Origin: Bacteroidales bacterium SW299 | GTDB lineage: Bacteria; Bacteroidota; Bacteroidia; Bacteroidales; Bacteroidaceae | Length of the DNA: 64,000 bases | Reading direction: 5' to 3' | Assembly: GCA_019550975.1 (NCBI GenBank) | Contig: SDWH01000012.1 | Span: forward strand, 1-64,000 | Shown here: in pieces, positions 28,889 through 37,010 of the stretch | Layout of the letters: the number at the start of each line of letters is the position of its first letter | How positions within the stretch are numbered: position 1 is the first letter of the stretch | Notes under the pieces: model-generated | The model's input: the letters and a program-made list of their open reading frames with translations, nothing else | Told to the model about the DNA's origin: nothing | The model's database searches: none | Program-made: the position numbers and the translations under genes

Positions 28889-30007
28889 TTAATAGTTTGC
28901 AGTTGAAATGAACTTCTTAATTTCCTCTTCAGTGGGAAGTTCTATCATATACTTTTGCACGAAGATGTTCGGGTCTAATCCGGCAGTGGCGTATTTTACC
29001 AACGTGTCGCCCTTCTCGGTGCAAAGCAGGATGCCGACAGGCGGATTGTCGTCGGGTTGCATCACTTCCGCCTTGAAGTAGTTAAGATATAGGTTCAGTT
29101 GCGAAGCGTATTCGTGGCGGAACTTGTCTATCTTCAATTCCACGATGACATGGCATTTCAAAATGCGGTGGTAAAACACGAGGTCGGCAAAGAAATAATC
29201 CCCGTCTATCAGGATTCTCTTTTGGCGTGCTTCGAAGCAGAAGCCATGTCCCATTTCCAACAGGAAGCGTTGCAGGTTGTCCAGAATGGATTGCTCCAAG
29301 TCGTTTTCCGTTACCAAAGCACGGTCGTTCAATCCCAAGAACTCCAACGTAACGGGCGTGTTAATAATGTCTTTGGGCTGCAGCGGCATGGCTTGCCGTT
29401 GCACCAAAGCAGATAAGGCTTCTTTGTTTTTCGACAATCCGCTGCGCTCGTAATAGAGGGAATTGATTTGCCGCTCCAGTTCTCTTGCTGACCAACAACC
29501 CCTTATTGCTTCCATTTCATAGAAAGCACGTTTGACCGGATTTTCTATTTTAGAAATAAACTTTAAATGAGAATACGGTAATCTTTCAAATAATCTATCA
29601 GCTTGTGTATTCCATTCACTTGGTTGATTATTAACGGATTGTAATTCGGCGCTCACCGTGTGCCGAATTGGGTCTGTGAATTCGGCGGACAGTGTGTGCC
29701 GAATTTCGCTTCCTGCCAATATGTATTGTGCGATAGGCTCTTTCAGTTGCGGATAAACAAGGTATAGCCGCCGGAACTCACGAAACCTGCGCTCGTTCAG
29801 TCCTTTGACATTCAACCGCTGTTCCAGTTTCTTCAACAGTTGTTCGCCGTATGCGGCACGGTCTTCACCGTTTTGCTCAAACTCCACGATATAGCAGCCC
29901 ATGAGCCAATTGCGGGCAGTCAGGGCGAGGTTTACAGCGTGTGCGGCTTGCGCCTGCAACGTGCTTTGTATCGTGCTGATATGTTTTACTAATGCTTCAA
30001 AGTCCAT
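28889..30007 (-). CDS. DUF1016 (YhcG-type) PD-(D/E)XK nuclease protein
   Basis: A 372-residue protein of the YhcG/DUF1016 family. The N-terminal half is the helical DUF1016_N domain (LNLALTARNWLMGCYIVEFEQNG; FREFRRLYLVYPQ). The C-terminal half holds a PD-(D/E)XK-like nuclease core: LIDGDYFFADLVFYHRILKCHVIVELK with aspartate and ExK in the expected order. Such proteins occur on mobile elements and next to defence genes. It may act on invading or element DNA, but its role is not established. It lies 25 bases before the integrase stop on the same strand, so they may be co-transcribed. Confidence 0.85.
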   Translation of the reverse strand: MDFEALVKHISTIQSTLQAQAAHAVNLALTARNWLMGCYIVEFEQNGEDRAAYGEQLLKKLEQRLNVKGLNERRFREFRRLYLVYPQLKEPIAQYILAGSEIRHTLSAEFTDPIRHTVSAELQSVNNQPSEWNTQADRLFERLPYSHLKFISKIENPVKRAFYEMEAIRGCWSARELERQINSLYYERSGLSKNKEALSALVQRQAMPLQPKDIINTPVTLEFLGLNDRALVTENDLEQSILDNLQRFLLEMGHGFCFEARQKRILIDGDYFFADLVFYHRILKCHVIVELKIDKFRHEYASQLNLYLNYFKAEVMQPDDNPPVGILLCTEKGDTLVKYATAGLDPNIFVQKYMIELPTEEEIKKFISTANY

Positions 30008-30032
30008 AATTGCGAAGGTAAGTCTTTTATGG

Positions 30033-31262
30033 TTAAAACTTTAATTCCGGCAGGCTGTTTATCGCCTCCTCTTTCAATTTATCCACCGCACGGGTGTATT
30101 TCTCCGTATGTTTCAGTCCGCTATGCCCGAGCAGGCTGGCAACCGTCTTGATGCTCGCCCCATTGTTGAGGATATTCACGGCGAATGAGTGACGGGCGCA
30201 ATGCCAGCTTATGTGCTTGTCTATCCCGGCCCTTTTCACCCAACGCTTGACGGATTTGCAGCAACTTTCATACGAAGGAAGGTTGAAGATGAGAGCGTCT
30301 TTGTTGCCATCTGTCGGCGGTTCTCCCACAAGCGAAAGAAGCCCGTCATTGAGCGGAATGACCACACCGCTACTGACGGAATGACCTTTGGTCTTGTTCT
30401 GCTCAAATTTTAGCAGCTTGTTAGCGTAGTCGATATTCTTATAGGTAAGGTCTTTCACGTCACAGAAACGCAAGCCGCAATACAGGCAAAAGATAAACGC
30501 ACGCCTTACGTTGGGGTTCTCGTTGTCATAATGGCACGCAATCAACCGCTGGATTTCTTCCGGCGAAAGCACGTCCTTGCGTAGTATCTGGCTATCCGCC
30601 TTGCAGGTAACGCCTTTGCAGGGGTCTTTCAGCATCACATCGTGGTCAATCGCATAGTGGATAACCTTCTTGAAACGCTGGAAGATGCTTTTAGCCCCTT
30701 CGCCCACGCTCCGGGATTGCAGATAAGCTACGAACTGTTCCATCATGTCCTTCGTGATAAGTTCCGGCTTGATGCCGAACTCGTGCATCGGGTAATGCTC
30801 CTTCAAAAAGTCCTTGAAACGGCTTAGGGCGATTTGCACCATCCGAATGTCTTTCTTGGTATAGTCATTGATATAGGCTTGAAAATAATCCAAGAAATTC
30901 ACGTTCCGGTCTTTTTTCAGGCGATAGCCCAACATACTTTCCTTAAACTCCTGTTCACGTTCGGCACGTATTTTTACAGCAAGCTCCAGTGTTTCCTTGT
31001 TCTGCTGGCGTTCCGCAGGGGTACGTGGCTTCTCTATCAGATACAGGCTGAGGTTCTCTTTTCGCCTGTGATGCTTGATAGCGAACTTCGGCTTTCCCCG
31101 CATCTTACCGCTTTCATAATACACCTGATTACCGTTTTCATCCAATACAGGCTTTTCCTCTCTACCCAAATAATACTCCAGATACAAACTAATTCTGCCG
31201 TCCGACAGCCTGTTTTGCTCCAATTTAGGGTTTTCTTTCGTTTTATTTTCTAACTTTGCCAT
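30033..31262 (-). CDS. int: Tyrosine recombinase (integrase)
   Basis: A 409-residue integrase of the Bacteroides element type. An arm-binding N-terminal domain (SLYLEYYLGREEKPV) is followed by a SAM-like core-binding domain, and the catalytic domain carries Arg in FCLYCGLRFCDV, HxxR in HISWHCARHSF, His in LGHSGLKHTEKY and the nucleophile Tyr in the same stretch. It should catalyse integration at the tRNA-Leu core and excision with the HTH protein. It sits just inside attR and reads inward. Confidence 0.93.
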   Translation of the reverse strand: MAKLENKTKENPKLEQNRLSDGRISLYLEYYLGREEKPVLDENGNQVYYESGKMRGKPKFAIKHHRRKENLSLYLIEKPRTPAERQQNKETLELAVKIRAEREQEFKESMLGYRLKKDRNVNFLDYFQAYINDYTKKDIRMVQIALSRFKDFLKEHYPMHEFGIKPELITKDMMEQFVAYLQSRSVGEGAKSIFQRFKKVIHYAIDHDVMLKDPCKGVTCKADSQILRKDVLSPEEIQRLIACHYDNENPNVRRAFIFCLYCGLRFCDVKDLTYKNIDYANKLLKFEQNKTKGHSVSSGVVIPLNDGLLSLVGEPPTDGNKDALIFNLPSYESCCKSVKRWVKRAGIDKHISWHCARHSFAVNILNNGASIKTVASLLGHSGLKHTEKYTRAVDKLKEEAINSLPELKF

Positions 31263-31276
31263 TGTTTAGAGGTTTT

Positions 31277-31301
31277 ATCCCGATTTAGATACCGTAATCG
31301 G
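31277..31301 (-). promoter_or_regulatory. Dyad in the int leader
   Basis: CCCGATT and AATCGGG pair about nine bases apart, between the int promoter and its start. It could be an operator or an RNA hairpin. Confidence 0.35.
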
Positions 31302-31344
31302 GTGATTACGCTAAATAATTGATTTTCTTTTGTTTTTCGATATT

Positions 31345-31375
31345 GCAAAGGTACAAAAGAAAATGAAATTTCAAA
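31345..31375 (-). promoter_or_regulatory. Promoter of int
   Basis: On the minus strand TTTG (31372-31375), 18 bases, then TACCTTTGC (31345-31353), with a leader of about 80 bases before the int ATG. It lies next to the right arm repeat, so integrase binding could repress it. Confidence 0.65.
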
Positions 31376-31377
31376 GT

Positions 31378-31405
31378 GTACTAAAAGTGTACTTAATGAC
31401 GAAAA
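31378..31405 (+). repeat. Right integrase arm-type repeat
   Basis: The second copy of the repeat seen at 20524-20551, same orientation. A further partial copy (AAAGTGTACT) lies immediately before it at 31373. Confidence 0.6.
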
Positions 31406-31507
31406 ATGGGCAAAATATGGCAAAAATGGAGAAAATAAGAAATATACAAATGACTGATAATAAGGAAGATAAATTCTTTTATTTTCCTATGATTTCTATG
31501 CCTTGTA

Positions 31508-31521
31508 CCGGGTCTGGGTAC
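31508..31521 (+). repeat. attR core
   Basis: CCGGGTCTGGGTAC, identical to the tRNA-Leu end at 20458-20471. Chromosome resumes to the right. Confidence 0.85.
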
Positions 31522-31525
31522 GAGC

Positions 31526-31564
31526 AAATCGGCTAAGTATTGTTATCACTTTCTTAGCCGATTT
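31526..31564 (+). terminator. Original tRNA-Leu terminator, displaced by the element
   Basis: A twelve-pair stem (AAATCGGCTAAG / CTTAGCCGATTT) with a 15-base loop, ending in a short T-rich stretch, five bases past attR. Before insertion it would have followed the tRNA directly. The next 186 bases (31565-31750) hold no gene. Confidence 0.6.
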
Positions 31565-31750
31565 TATTATATATCCATTGTTCCCGTTTTGTTCCCATAC
31601 GGATTTATTCACCAGCTCTTTAAATGGAATTGAAGGCGCTTAAATATTGTTCTCCTTGCAATATATTGTGAATAGATGGAAAACGAAATGCGATATGCAA
31701 CAAACCCTATCTGATTAAACTTTTCTTTAATCTTCAGCATTCTATTTCAT

Positions 31751-31888
31751 CTATTCCTGCCGCGTACACTTTAATATCCATTTTTCTTTCAAGTAATTTA
31801 CATCTTCTTCCAAAGAAGAAATCATAACATCCTCACGTGCGGTAAAATAGCCTAATAACTGGTTTAAATCATTTGTATTCGCAAACAT
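31751..31888 (-). CDS. Small hypothetical protein
   Basis: A 45-residue frame (MFANTNDLNQLL ... KCTRQE) with an acidic centre and a likely helical second half. It starts 8 bases after the stop of the interrupted gene upstream and has an AGGAAAAAG stretch before the ATG, so it could be the second gene of a small operon. I do not recognise it. Confidence 0.35.
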   Translation of the reverse strand: MFANTNDLNQLLGYFTAREDVMISSLEEDVNYLKEKWILKCTRQE

Positions 31889-32053
31889 TCTTTTTCCTAT
31901 ATGACAATAAATATATCAACAAACCTTAAAATGATGTCATCTTCAGGTGAATAACAAGAACTCTCCATATGATAAATATTAGAGGTACAAATGAGTACAA
32001 TCTTAACTAGCCTATCAAACCAATCGTACTTTGGATCGCATGGATTCTTAAAA

Positions 32054-33481
32054 AGTCGTCCCTTAAAAAGCCCACTTTTGCGAGATATTGTTCAACCACA
32101 GTATCTTGCATATTTTTTGAATCATGTACCAAAGAGCTTTCATGGCTCTTCTGAAGTTATAGGTCGCTGCTGCCAGAAGCATGTTCACAGTATCTCCCAC
32201 CACACCCTTATAAAAGTTGCGGCCCAATCGGTAATCTGACTTTAAGTGACCTGTCGTCGGTTCTATACCTGCACGCTTGCAGAAGAGTTTATGTTTTTTC
32301 TGCTTTTGATAACGGCTGTCTGATTTCTTGGGTATATCGGGAATCATAATCTTCGTCCCGTTAATTTCCTTCTTGCCCCTGTATCCTCTGTCACCGGTCA
32401 GCACTTTGATTTTTCGCCCGGTTAACCGTTCCACCTGTTCCAGGGAAGACTCGATGGTATGACCGTCATATTCATTGCGAAAGGACATGGCTCCCAGAAT
32501 GATACCTGTGACGGAACGTATGATGGATACCTTGTTGCCGAATTCGTATTTCTTATGTTCTTTGCCCTTGCTGATACATTGCACCTCTGGCTCATGAATG
32601 GAATAGACCTTTTTCCGACTGTTACGCCTTTGGGAAAGAATGGTTTCAAAGAGTCCGAGCAGTTTGTCATAATCGTGATTCTCTTTAAGATTACGCTTCA
32701 GCTCCCTGACTAACCTTCCGGCTATTGTACGTAAACGCCTGTCTGCCCTGAGGGCTTTTTTCCTGTTCCTGGGATGATTCCGAAAACGCCGGTCACGATA
32801 AATATCCTTCAACACAAAGGTGTAGCTTTGACGCAGAGGAAGGCCCAGCTTTTTCACAATGCCAAGGACTTTTTTCACGATCTTCTTATGCAGCTTTGCA
32901 TCCGTGGGGTAAGTGACATTCTTTTCCTGAACTGTAGAATCAATGAAGGCCGTATCATGATGATGGCCTTCATCATCCCCGTTATTCACACGGATGCTTT
33001 CCTGAAAAATAAGTTCAATCCCCTCTTCACCGATACGCTTGCGGAAATGAACCAGTTCTGAAGAGGCACATGGAGCGGACGGGGTGAACTCCTGCATCCC
33101 ACAAAAATACTGATAATAAGCGTTTTCACTCCATTGTTCTACCAATGACTCATCTGACAGATTACGAAGGTGTTTCAGAATGAGCAAACCACACATTAAA
33201 CGGATTGGCTTGCCGGGACGACCGTTGTCCTGACAATACAAAGGCTGAAAAGCTGTTTCAAATTTTTCCCAAGCTATTTTGTCAGCCAACTGGTAAAGTG
33301 GGTGCGATCGGTTCAGCATGTCAGATAGGTTACTGAATAAAGAAGGGCTATTATGCGTGTTTTTAATCATAAATTCTGCAAGTTTCTTAACCTAAAGATA
33401 AGAAAACTTGCAGAATTATCAAAGACTTTTATTGATTAAATAACTGAATAACAGTAAATAAAACATTTTTAAGGGACGACT
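32054..33481 (-). mobile_element. IS5-type insertion sequence
   Basis: A 1428-base element bounded by perfect 16-base inverted repeats AGTCGTCCCTTAAAAA (32054-32069 and 33466-33481). It carries one transposase gene whose stop codon lies inside the left repeat. The target duplication is at most one base. Confidence 0.88.
32063..33370 (-). CDS. IS5-family transposase
   Basis: A 435-residue DDE transposase. The N-terminal domain reads PIRLMCGLLILKHLRNLSDE (DUF772-like). Catalytic aspartates are seen in HHDTAFIDSTV and in VLTGDRGYRGKK, and the C-terminal part has RAGIEPTTGHLKSDYRLGRN with the glutamate region. It is intact, so the element may still be active. Confidence 0.9.
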   Translation of the reverse strand: MIKNTHNSPSLFSNLSDMLNRSHPLYQLADKIAWEKFETAFQPLYCQDNGRPGKPIRLMCGLLILKHLRNLSDESLVEQWSENAYYQYFCGMQEFTPSAPCASSELVHFRKRIGEEGIELIFQESIRVNNGDDEGHHHDTAFIDSTVQEKNVTYPTDAKLHKKIVKKVLGIVKKLGLPLRQSYTFVLKDIYRDRRFRNHPRNRKKALRADRRLRTIAGRLVRELKRNLKENHDYDKLLGLFETILSQRRNSRKKVYSIHEPEVQCISKGKEHKKYEFGNKVSIIRSVTGIILGAMSFRNEYDGHTIESSLEQVERLTGRKIKVLTGDRGYRGKKEINGTKIMIPDIPKKSDSRYQKQKKHKLFCKRAGIEPTTGHLKSDYRLGRNFYKGVVGDTVNMLLAAATYNFRRAMKALWYMIQKICKILWLNNISQKWAF

Positions 33482-33656
33482 ACTTATCAGCTTTTCTCCC
33501 ACAATAGGACAAGAAATGTCTTGGTCGATACGAACATCCCTAAAATACAACATACATGATTCTTCTGTTGGAGAACAGTCTTCAAATTGGCTTAGTAACA
33601 TATGATTCTTCTTTTAGTAAAAGGATCTTACTTGAGAGACACACTATTAATATATT

Positions 33657-34744
33657 ATGAATGTCCGCAAGTTGCCAATCAATAGATTCTATGTTTGAAG
33701 TCCGTCCTATAGGTACACGCACAAAGTTCTAGCCTGTCAAAAAGCCTGAAGCCCAAATACCTTCTGTTGAACTTGTAGCAGAACTCGTTGAGGTATAGCT
33801 GGAGGAACTCCGCTTTTATGTCATGGTAAGTGTCCAGTATGCTCCTCTTGGCGTTGCTGATGGCAATGTGTACCCAGGGCAGGACTTTCCCGACACTCCT
33901 TTTGTCGTCCGTAACGACGGCATGATGGGAGGATGCCACCCCGTTCTTTTCAAGGGAGGCATAGCTGCTGAACCCGTCCGTGGTCACATCGGCATTCCCG
34001 TCCGTACCTTGCTTAATCTTGCCCGTAATGGCGGAAGCCTTGAAATCATCGATGACCTGCATCTTTATATGCCCGACACTCTTTGGCGTACTGTACATCT
34101 TGGCCGGAGGCATCTTTGGCAGGCAACTTTCCGCCATGACAAGGACAGAGGTCTTGCGCTGGCTTCCCCGTCCGCGCTTCAACGGGCAATCTTTCTGTTC
34201 TTCGGGCGTTTCTGTGGAGAAGAAGCCCTCGTCAACCTCCATGTCCCCATGGAGGGGGCAGCCTCCGTCGCGCTTGCCCATCACGTCGCGCAGCTTATGC
34301 ACCATCTCCCATACGGGCTGGTAACGCTTGCGCCCAATCTGGCGCTGTATCTCCTTGGTGGATATGGCACGCTTTGTCGCCGTCAGAAAGAACATGGCAG
34401 CAAACCAGTCACGGACAAGCAGATGGCTGCCTTGCATCACCGTACCGGAACGAAGCAGCATCTCGTGTTTGCAATCCATGCACGTCCAGAACTTGTGGCT
34501 CGGATTCCAGCTCAGGCGCAAACCGCCGCATTGACTGCAGTACAGGCCGTGATGCTCACGGAAACGGCGGAGGGATTCCTCACAGGATGCCTCGTCGGGA
34601 TATTGACGGTAAAAATCAAGCAGGTTCATAATGCATATGTTTATTGTCTTACGTTTTATATCTTGCATAAAGTGTTCCAAAACATGCCTGTGGGGCAATT
34701 TGGCAGTTTAAACTTTGCTATTTTGGTAACATGCGGACATTCAT
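33657..34744 (-). mobile_element. IS1595-type insertion sequence
   Basis: A 1088-base element with 22-base inverted repeats (33657-33678 and 34723-34744, beginning ATGAATGTCCGCA, 20 of 22 matching). It is flanked by direct copies of TTAATATATT (33647-33656 and 34745-34754). IS1595-family elements are known to duplicate about 8 bases, so part of the 10-base match may be chance. It lies 55 bases upstream of the interrupted small gene. Confidence 0.9.
33679..34629 (-). CDS. IS1595-family (ISXO2-like) transposase
   Basis: A 316-residue transposase. An N-terminal zinc ribbon (CSQCGGLRLSW ... FWTCMDC) precedes the DDE/N domain with aspartates in GDMEVDEGFF and VTTDGFSSY. The ATG at 34629 fits family starts (MNLLDFYRQYPDE); longer upstream versions begin outside the usual domain. 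It appears intact. Confidence 0.9.
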   Translation of the reverse strand: MNLLDFYRQYPDEASCEESLRRFREHHGLYCSQCGGLRLSWNPSHKFWTCMDCKHEMLLRSGTVMQGSHLLVRDWFAAMFFLTATKRAISTKEIQRQIGRKRYQPVWEMVHKLRDVMGKRDGGCPLHGDMEVDEGFFSTETPEEQKDCPLKRGRGSQRKTSVLVMAESCLPKMPPAKMYSTPKSVGHIKMQVIDDFKASAITGKIKQGTDGNADVTTDGFSSYASLEKNGVASSHHAVVTDDKRSVGKVLPWVHIAISNAKRSILDTYHDIKAEFLQLYLNEFCYKFNRRYLGFRLFDRLELCACTYRTDFKHRIY

Positions 34745-34914
34745 TTAATATATTTTAGTGTTTTTGCCGTTACATATTTTATTCGTGGTCACGATTTAAA
34801 ACCATACAATTATTTTTACCTTGATAATCCGCTTTTTCTTCCGGATAGTACCTCTATGCGCATATTTAATCCGTTTGAATGTTTTATGGAAAAATAAAAA
34901 TCCTTTTAATTCAA

Positions 34915-34923
34915 TACCTTTGT
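34915..34923 (+). promoter_or_regulatory. -7 promoter box for the envelope cluster
   Basis: TACCTTTGT, an exact match, 59 bases before the first gene of the cluster. No other clear box is seen before 42806. Confidence 0.6.
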
Positions 34924-34981
34924 CGTATTAATATATAGCAAGAAAAAATCTGATATATTCACTAATAAAATAATAAAGACA

Positions 34982-35686
34982 ATGAAGACAAAGTTATTTT
35001 TTTGCGTGAGCATGCTTTGTTTGAGTGCACTGCATGTAAATGCACAGACTTCTCTTATCGGACTCGCTGAAAAGAAGAATGCTACAGAAATGAAGGAAGA
35101 AGATGATTCTTGGGAAAAAGAAAAACGCTTGGATGAAGAAACAAGCAATCCGGAGCAAAAGAGGTCGGGATTCGAAATCAGCTACCTTGGCGTGGAAGAT
35201 GGATACGGCCTTGATTTCTCTCTGCTCGCAAAAGGATTCTATTTGGGCGGAGGAGTGACAAACGGAAAGGATGTGAAATATGGAGGAGAAACTATCGCGC
35301 GCAACAGAAAGGGCTGGTATGTCGGAGTAGGATACAACTACAGATATTACATCATCTCTAGGTTCTATATCGAAGGACGTGCCAGAATCCTCTATGCGCA
35401 CAATTCTGCCGAATATAATATGGGGGAAGTTCGTTCGTCATCGAGAGCGATTCCGTCAAATCTCGGTCAGAATCATTCATCGTCTTCTTCATCAAGCTGG
35501 GAGAAAGAAAGCGATGGCGGCATAGGGTTCGGAATTGCTCCGCAGATAGGTATCTGCCTATATCAGGCAAAGTCGGGCAGCGATATTTGCCTGATCGGAG
35601 GATATCATTGGATCTTCTCTGAATTTAAATTCGACAAGGAGCACAAGAGCGACTATTTTTCGGTAGGTCTTGCAGTCAATTTCTAA
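34982..35686 (+). CDS. Predicted outer-membrane beta-barrel protein
   Basis: A 234-residue exported protein with a signal peptide ending at LHVNAQ. Residues 23-60 are charged and probably periplasmic; from about 60 onward alternating aromatic strands (GFEISYLGVEDGYGLDFSL, GWYVGVGYNYRYYI) and a terminal SVGLAVNF suggest a small beta-barrel ending in phenylalanine. No family name can be given. It heads a cluster of ten exported genes or fragments on one strand. Confidence 0.65.
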   Translation: MKTKLFFCVSMLCLSALHVNAQTSLIGLAEKKNATEMKEEDDSWEKEKRLDEETSNPEQKRSGFEISYLGVEDGYGLDFSLLAKGFYLGGGVTNGKDVKYGGETIARNRKGWYVGVGYNYRYYIISRFYIEGRARILYAHNSAEYNMGEVRSSSRAIPSNLGQNHSSSSSSSWEKESDGGIGFGIAPQIGICLYQAKSGSDICLIGGYHWIFSEFKFDKEHKSDYFSVGLAVNF

Positions 35687-35745
35687 ACAGACAATCTGCA
35701 CGTGCAGCAAATAATAAAGAATATCAACTATTTAATGTTTAATTT

Positions 35746-36087
35746 ATGAAAAATGTTTTAGCAGTTATCACACTTGCCATACTGAGTGTATTTGTTTTGT
35801 CTTCTTGTGGCAAAGATGATGGTCCAAAAGATGCACTTATAGGAACCTGGGTTGACCATGATAGAACAATGATCTTGCATTCCGATGGCAGCGGAGAGTT
35901 CTTGTATGAAGATTATGACTGGGCTGACAGTGAACGCTATTTTACGTGGGAGGCAACGGATGTTATGTTTATGCTTGACAGAGGCGATTGGGGCGTAAAG
36001 AGCACATATCTTTATGATGTAACAGATAACATATTGACACTTACCGATGTAGAAAACGGCAGTATTACCACGTATTCAAAAAAATAA
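35746..36087 (+). CDS. Small lipoprotein, lipocalin-like
   Basis: A 113-residue lipoprotein with lipobox VLSSC. The mature part opens with DALIGTWVDHDRTMILHSDGSGEF, the GTW-type start seen in Bacteroidetes lipocalin-like lipoproteins, and continues with strands. The function is unknown; it lies between the barrel protein and a second lipoprotein. Confidence 0.65.
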   Translation: MKNVLAVITLAILSVFVLSSCGKDDGPKDALIGTWVDHDRTMILHSDGSGEFLYEDYDWADSERYFTWEATDVMFMLDRGDWGVKSTYLYDVTDNILTLTDVENGSITTYSKK

Positions 36088-36116
36088 ATAATAATCTTTA
36101 TTTTTGATTTTAATTT

Positions 36117-36689
36117 ATGAAGTATTTTTATCTCAAAACGAAAGAAAGACTATGGAGCATAACCATATTATTGGGACTGCTCTGTTGTTCCTCACTTGCT
36201 TCTTGCGGAGACGATGACGATGAGCCGGATACAGAGCAGAATGACAACCAGAATAATAATAGTGGCAATAGTGATGAAACATCCGCTTACTCATGGTCTA
36301 ACATACAGGGCGTGTGGATGGAAGACAAATACGAAGCTTGCGCTGCCGAAATAGCAATCTATAAACAGCAGAATGTTTCGAGCAGTGTATATTACAACAA
36401 TGACTTTCGAGTGCATGGTATTCAGTTTGATGGCCAAGGACACATGAAAGAACTGAGAGTGGAAATGAAAGCATTCCATAACACCGGTGCTCTTGTTTTT
36501 GAAACAATCAATACTGGCAACGGAGAAACCGTATATTGGACAGATGTGGAAGGTGACAGTTACGGGAGCGAACAATACACGATTGAAAGAAATATGATTA
36601 GTCTTTACGGACAGCCGCACTACGAAATCTACACTCCTAACCATCTTATAGAAGAAGGAAGTGGTCAAATCTATGTGAGAGTGAGATGA
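36117..36689 (+). CDS. Lipoprotein of unknown function
   Basis: A 190-residue lipoprotein with lipobox SLASC followed by an acidic, asparagine-rich spacer (GDDDDEPDTEQNDNQNNN) that would hold the domain away from the membrane and may favour surface export. The C-terminal domain is beta-rich (NIQGVWMEDKYEACAAEI). It starts 29 bases after the preceding lipoprotein gene. Confidence 0.65.
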   Translation: MKYFYLKTKERLWSITILLGLLCCSSLASCGDDDDEPDTEQNDNQNNNSGNSDETSAYSWSNIQGVWMEDKYEACAAEIAIYKQQNVSSSVYYNNDFRVHGIQFDGQGHMKELRVEMKAFHNTGALVFETINTGNGETVYWTDVEGDSYGSEQYTIERNMISLYGQPHYEIYTPNHLIEEGSGQIYVRVR

Positions 36690-36800
36690 CATACGCCTAC
36701 AGCCGTGTGAAAACGGTAAAAACGGAAAAGACTGTTTCGGAAACGGGACGGTCTTTCCGCATATCATAAATTCTATGTTGACAATCTAAAAGAAATAATT

Positions 36801-36977
36801 ATGAAAATGTTTACAATCATTTTTTATCGGAAAAGGTTCATAAAACCTAAAAAAGGAAATATTTGTGACAACCGTTTCATGGCAGAAGATGAGAATACAG
36901 ATATGAATATCACAAAATTTGAAAAAGTAAGCGGAAATAATTTTTATCCGGGAATGCTTATAAGAGAAATCAAGTGA
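36801..36977 (+). pseudogene. Truncated C-terminal copy of the 403-residue exported protein
   Basis: A 58-residue frame ends in NFYPGMLIREIK, matching the C-terminus DFYPGMLIREIK of the gene at 40560-41771. The match extends upstream as IKP...N-I-DNR(F/Y)MA and TKFEKVSG against TTFKKVRG. About 350 N-terminal residues, including the signal peptide, are missing. It is a remnant of a duplicated gene, or less likely a short peptide. Confidence 0.65.
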
Positions 36978-37010
36978 AGCATCATAAGTATCAACATAAA
37001 AGATTAGAAT

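Larger units (their letters stand above)
20458..31521. mobile_element. NBU1-like integrative mobilizable element in tRNA-Leu
   Basis: About 11.06 kb lies between two direct copies of the 14-base core CCGGGTCTGGGTAC (20458-20471 and 31508-31521), the left one overlapping the tRNA-Leu 3' end. Inside are a tyrosine integrase at the right end reading inward, small HTH, ATPase, primase, mobC and relaxase genes, and cargo. There are no conjugative pore genes, so it must borrow a transfer machine. NBU1 is known to use a 14-base core in a tRNA-Leu gene and to carry orf2, orf2x, orf3, prm, oriT and mob; the order here matches. The kup/DUF1016 cargo looks specific to this copy. Confidence 0.9.
31897..33601 (-). 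pseudogene. Small unknown gene split by an IS5-type element
   Basis: The 5' part (33601 to 33482) encodes 40 residues from MLLSQFEDCS to PIVGEKLIS. After the insertion sequence, the 3' part (32053 to 31897) continues in the same sense as KNPCDPKYDWFDRLVK and runs to a TAG, provided one base at the junction is counted as duplicated. The joined product would be about 92 residues. I do not recognise it; a weak internal resemblance (SPTEES..LYFRDVRI against SPEDD..LRFVDI) suggests a repeated unit. Confidence 0.5.

Noticed and set aside
32030..32053. Target duplication of 3 bases or more for the IS5-type element
   Set aside because: Left flank TTAAAA and right flank ACTTATC share no direct repeat; at most one base can be duplicated.
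33823..34758. A 311-residue plus-strand frame opposite the IS1595 transposase
   Set aside because: The opposite strand encodes an intact transposase with zinc ribbon and DDE motifs.
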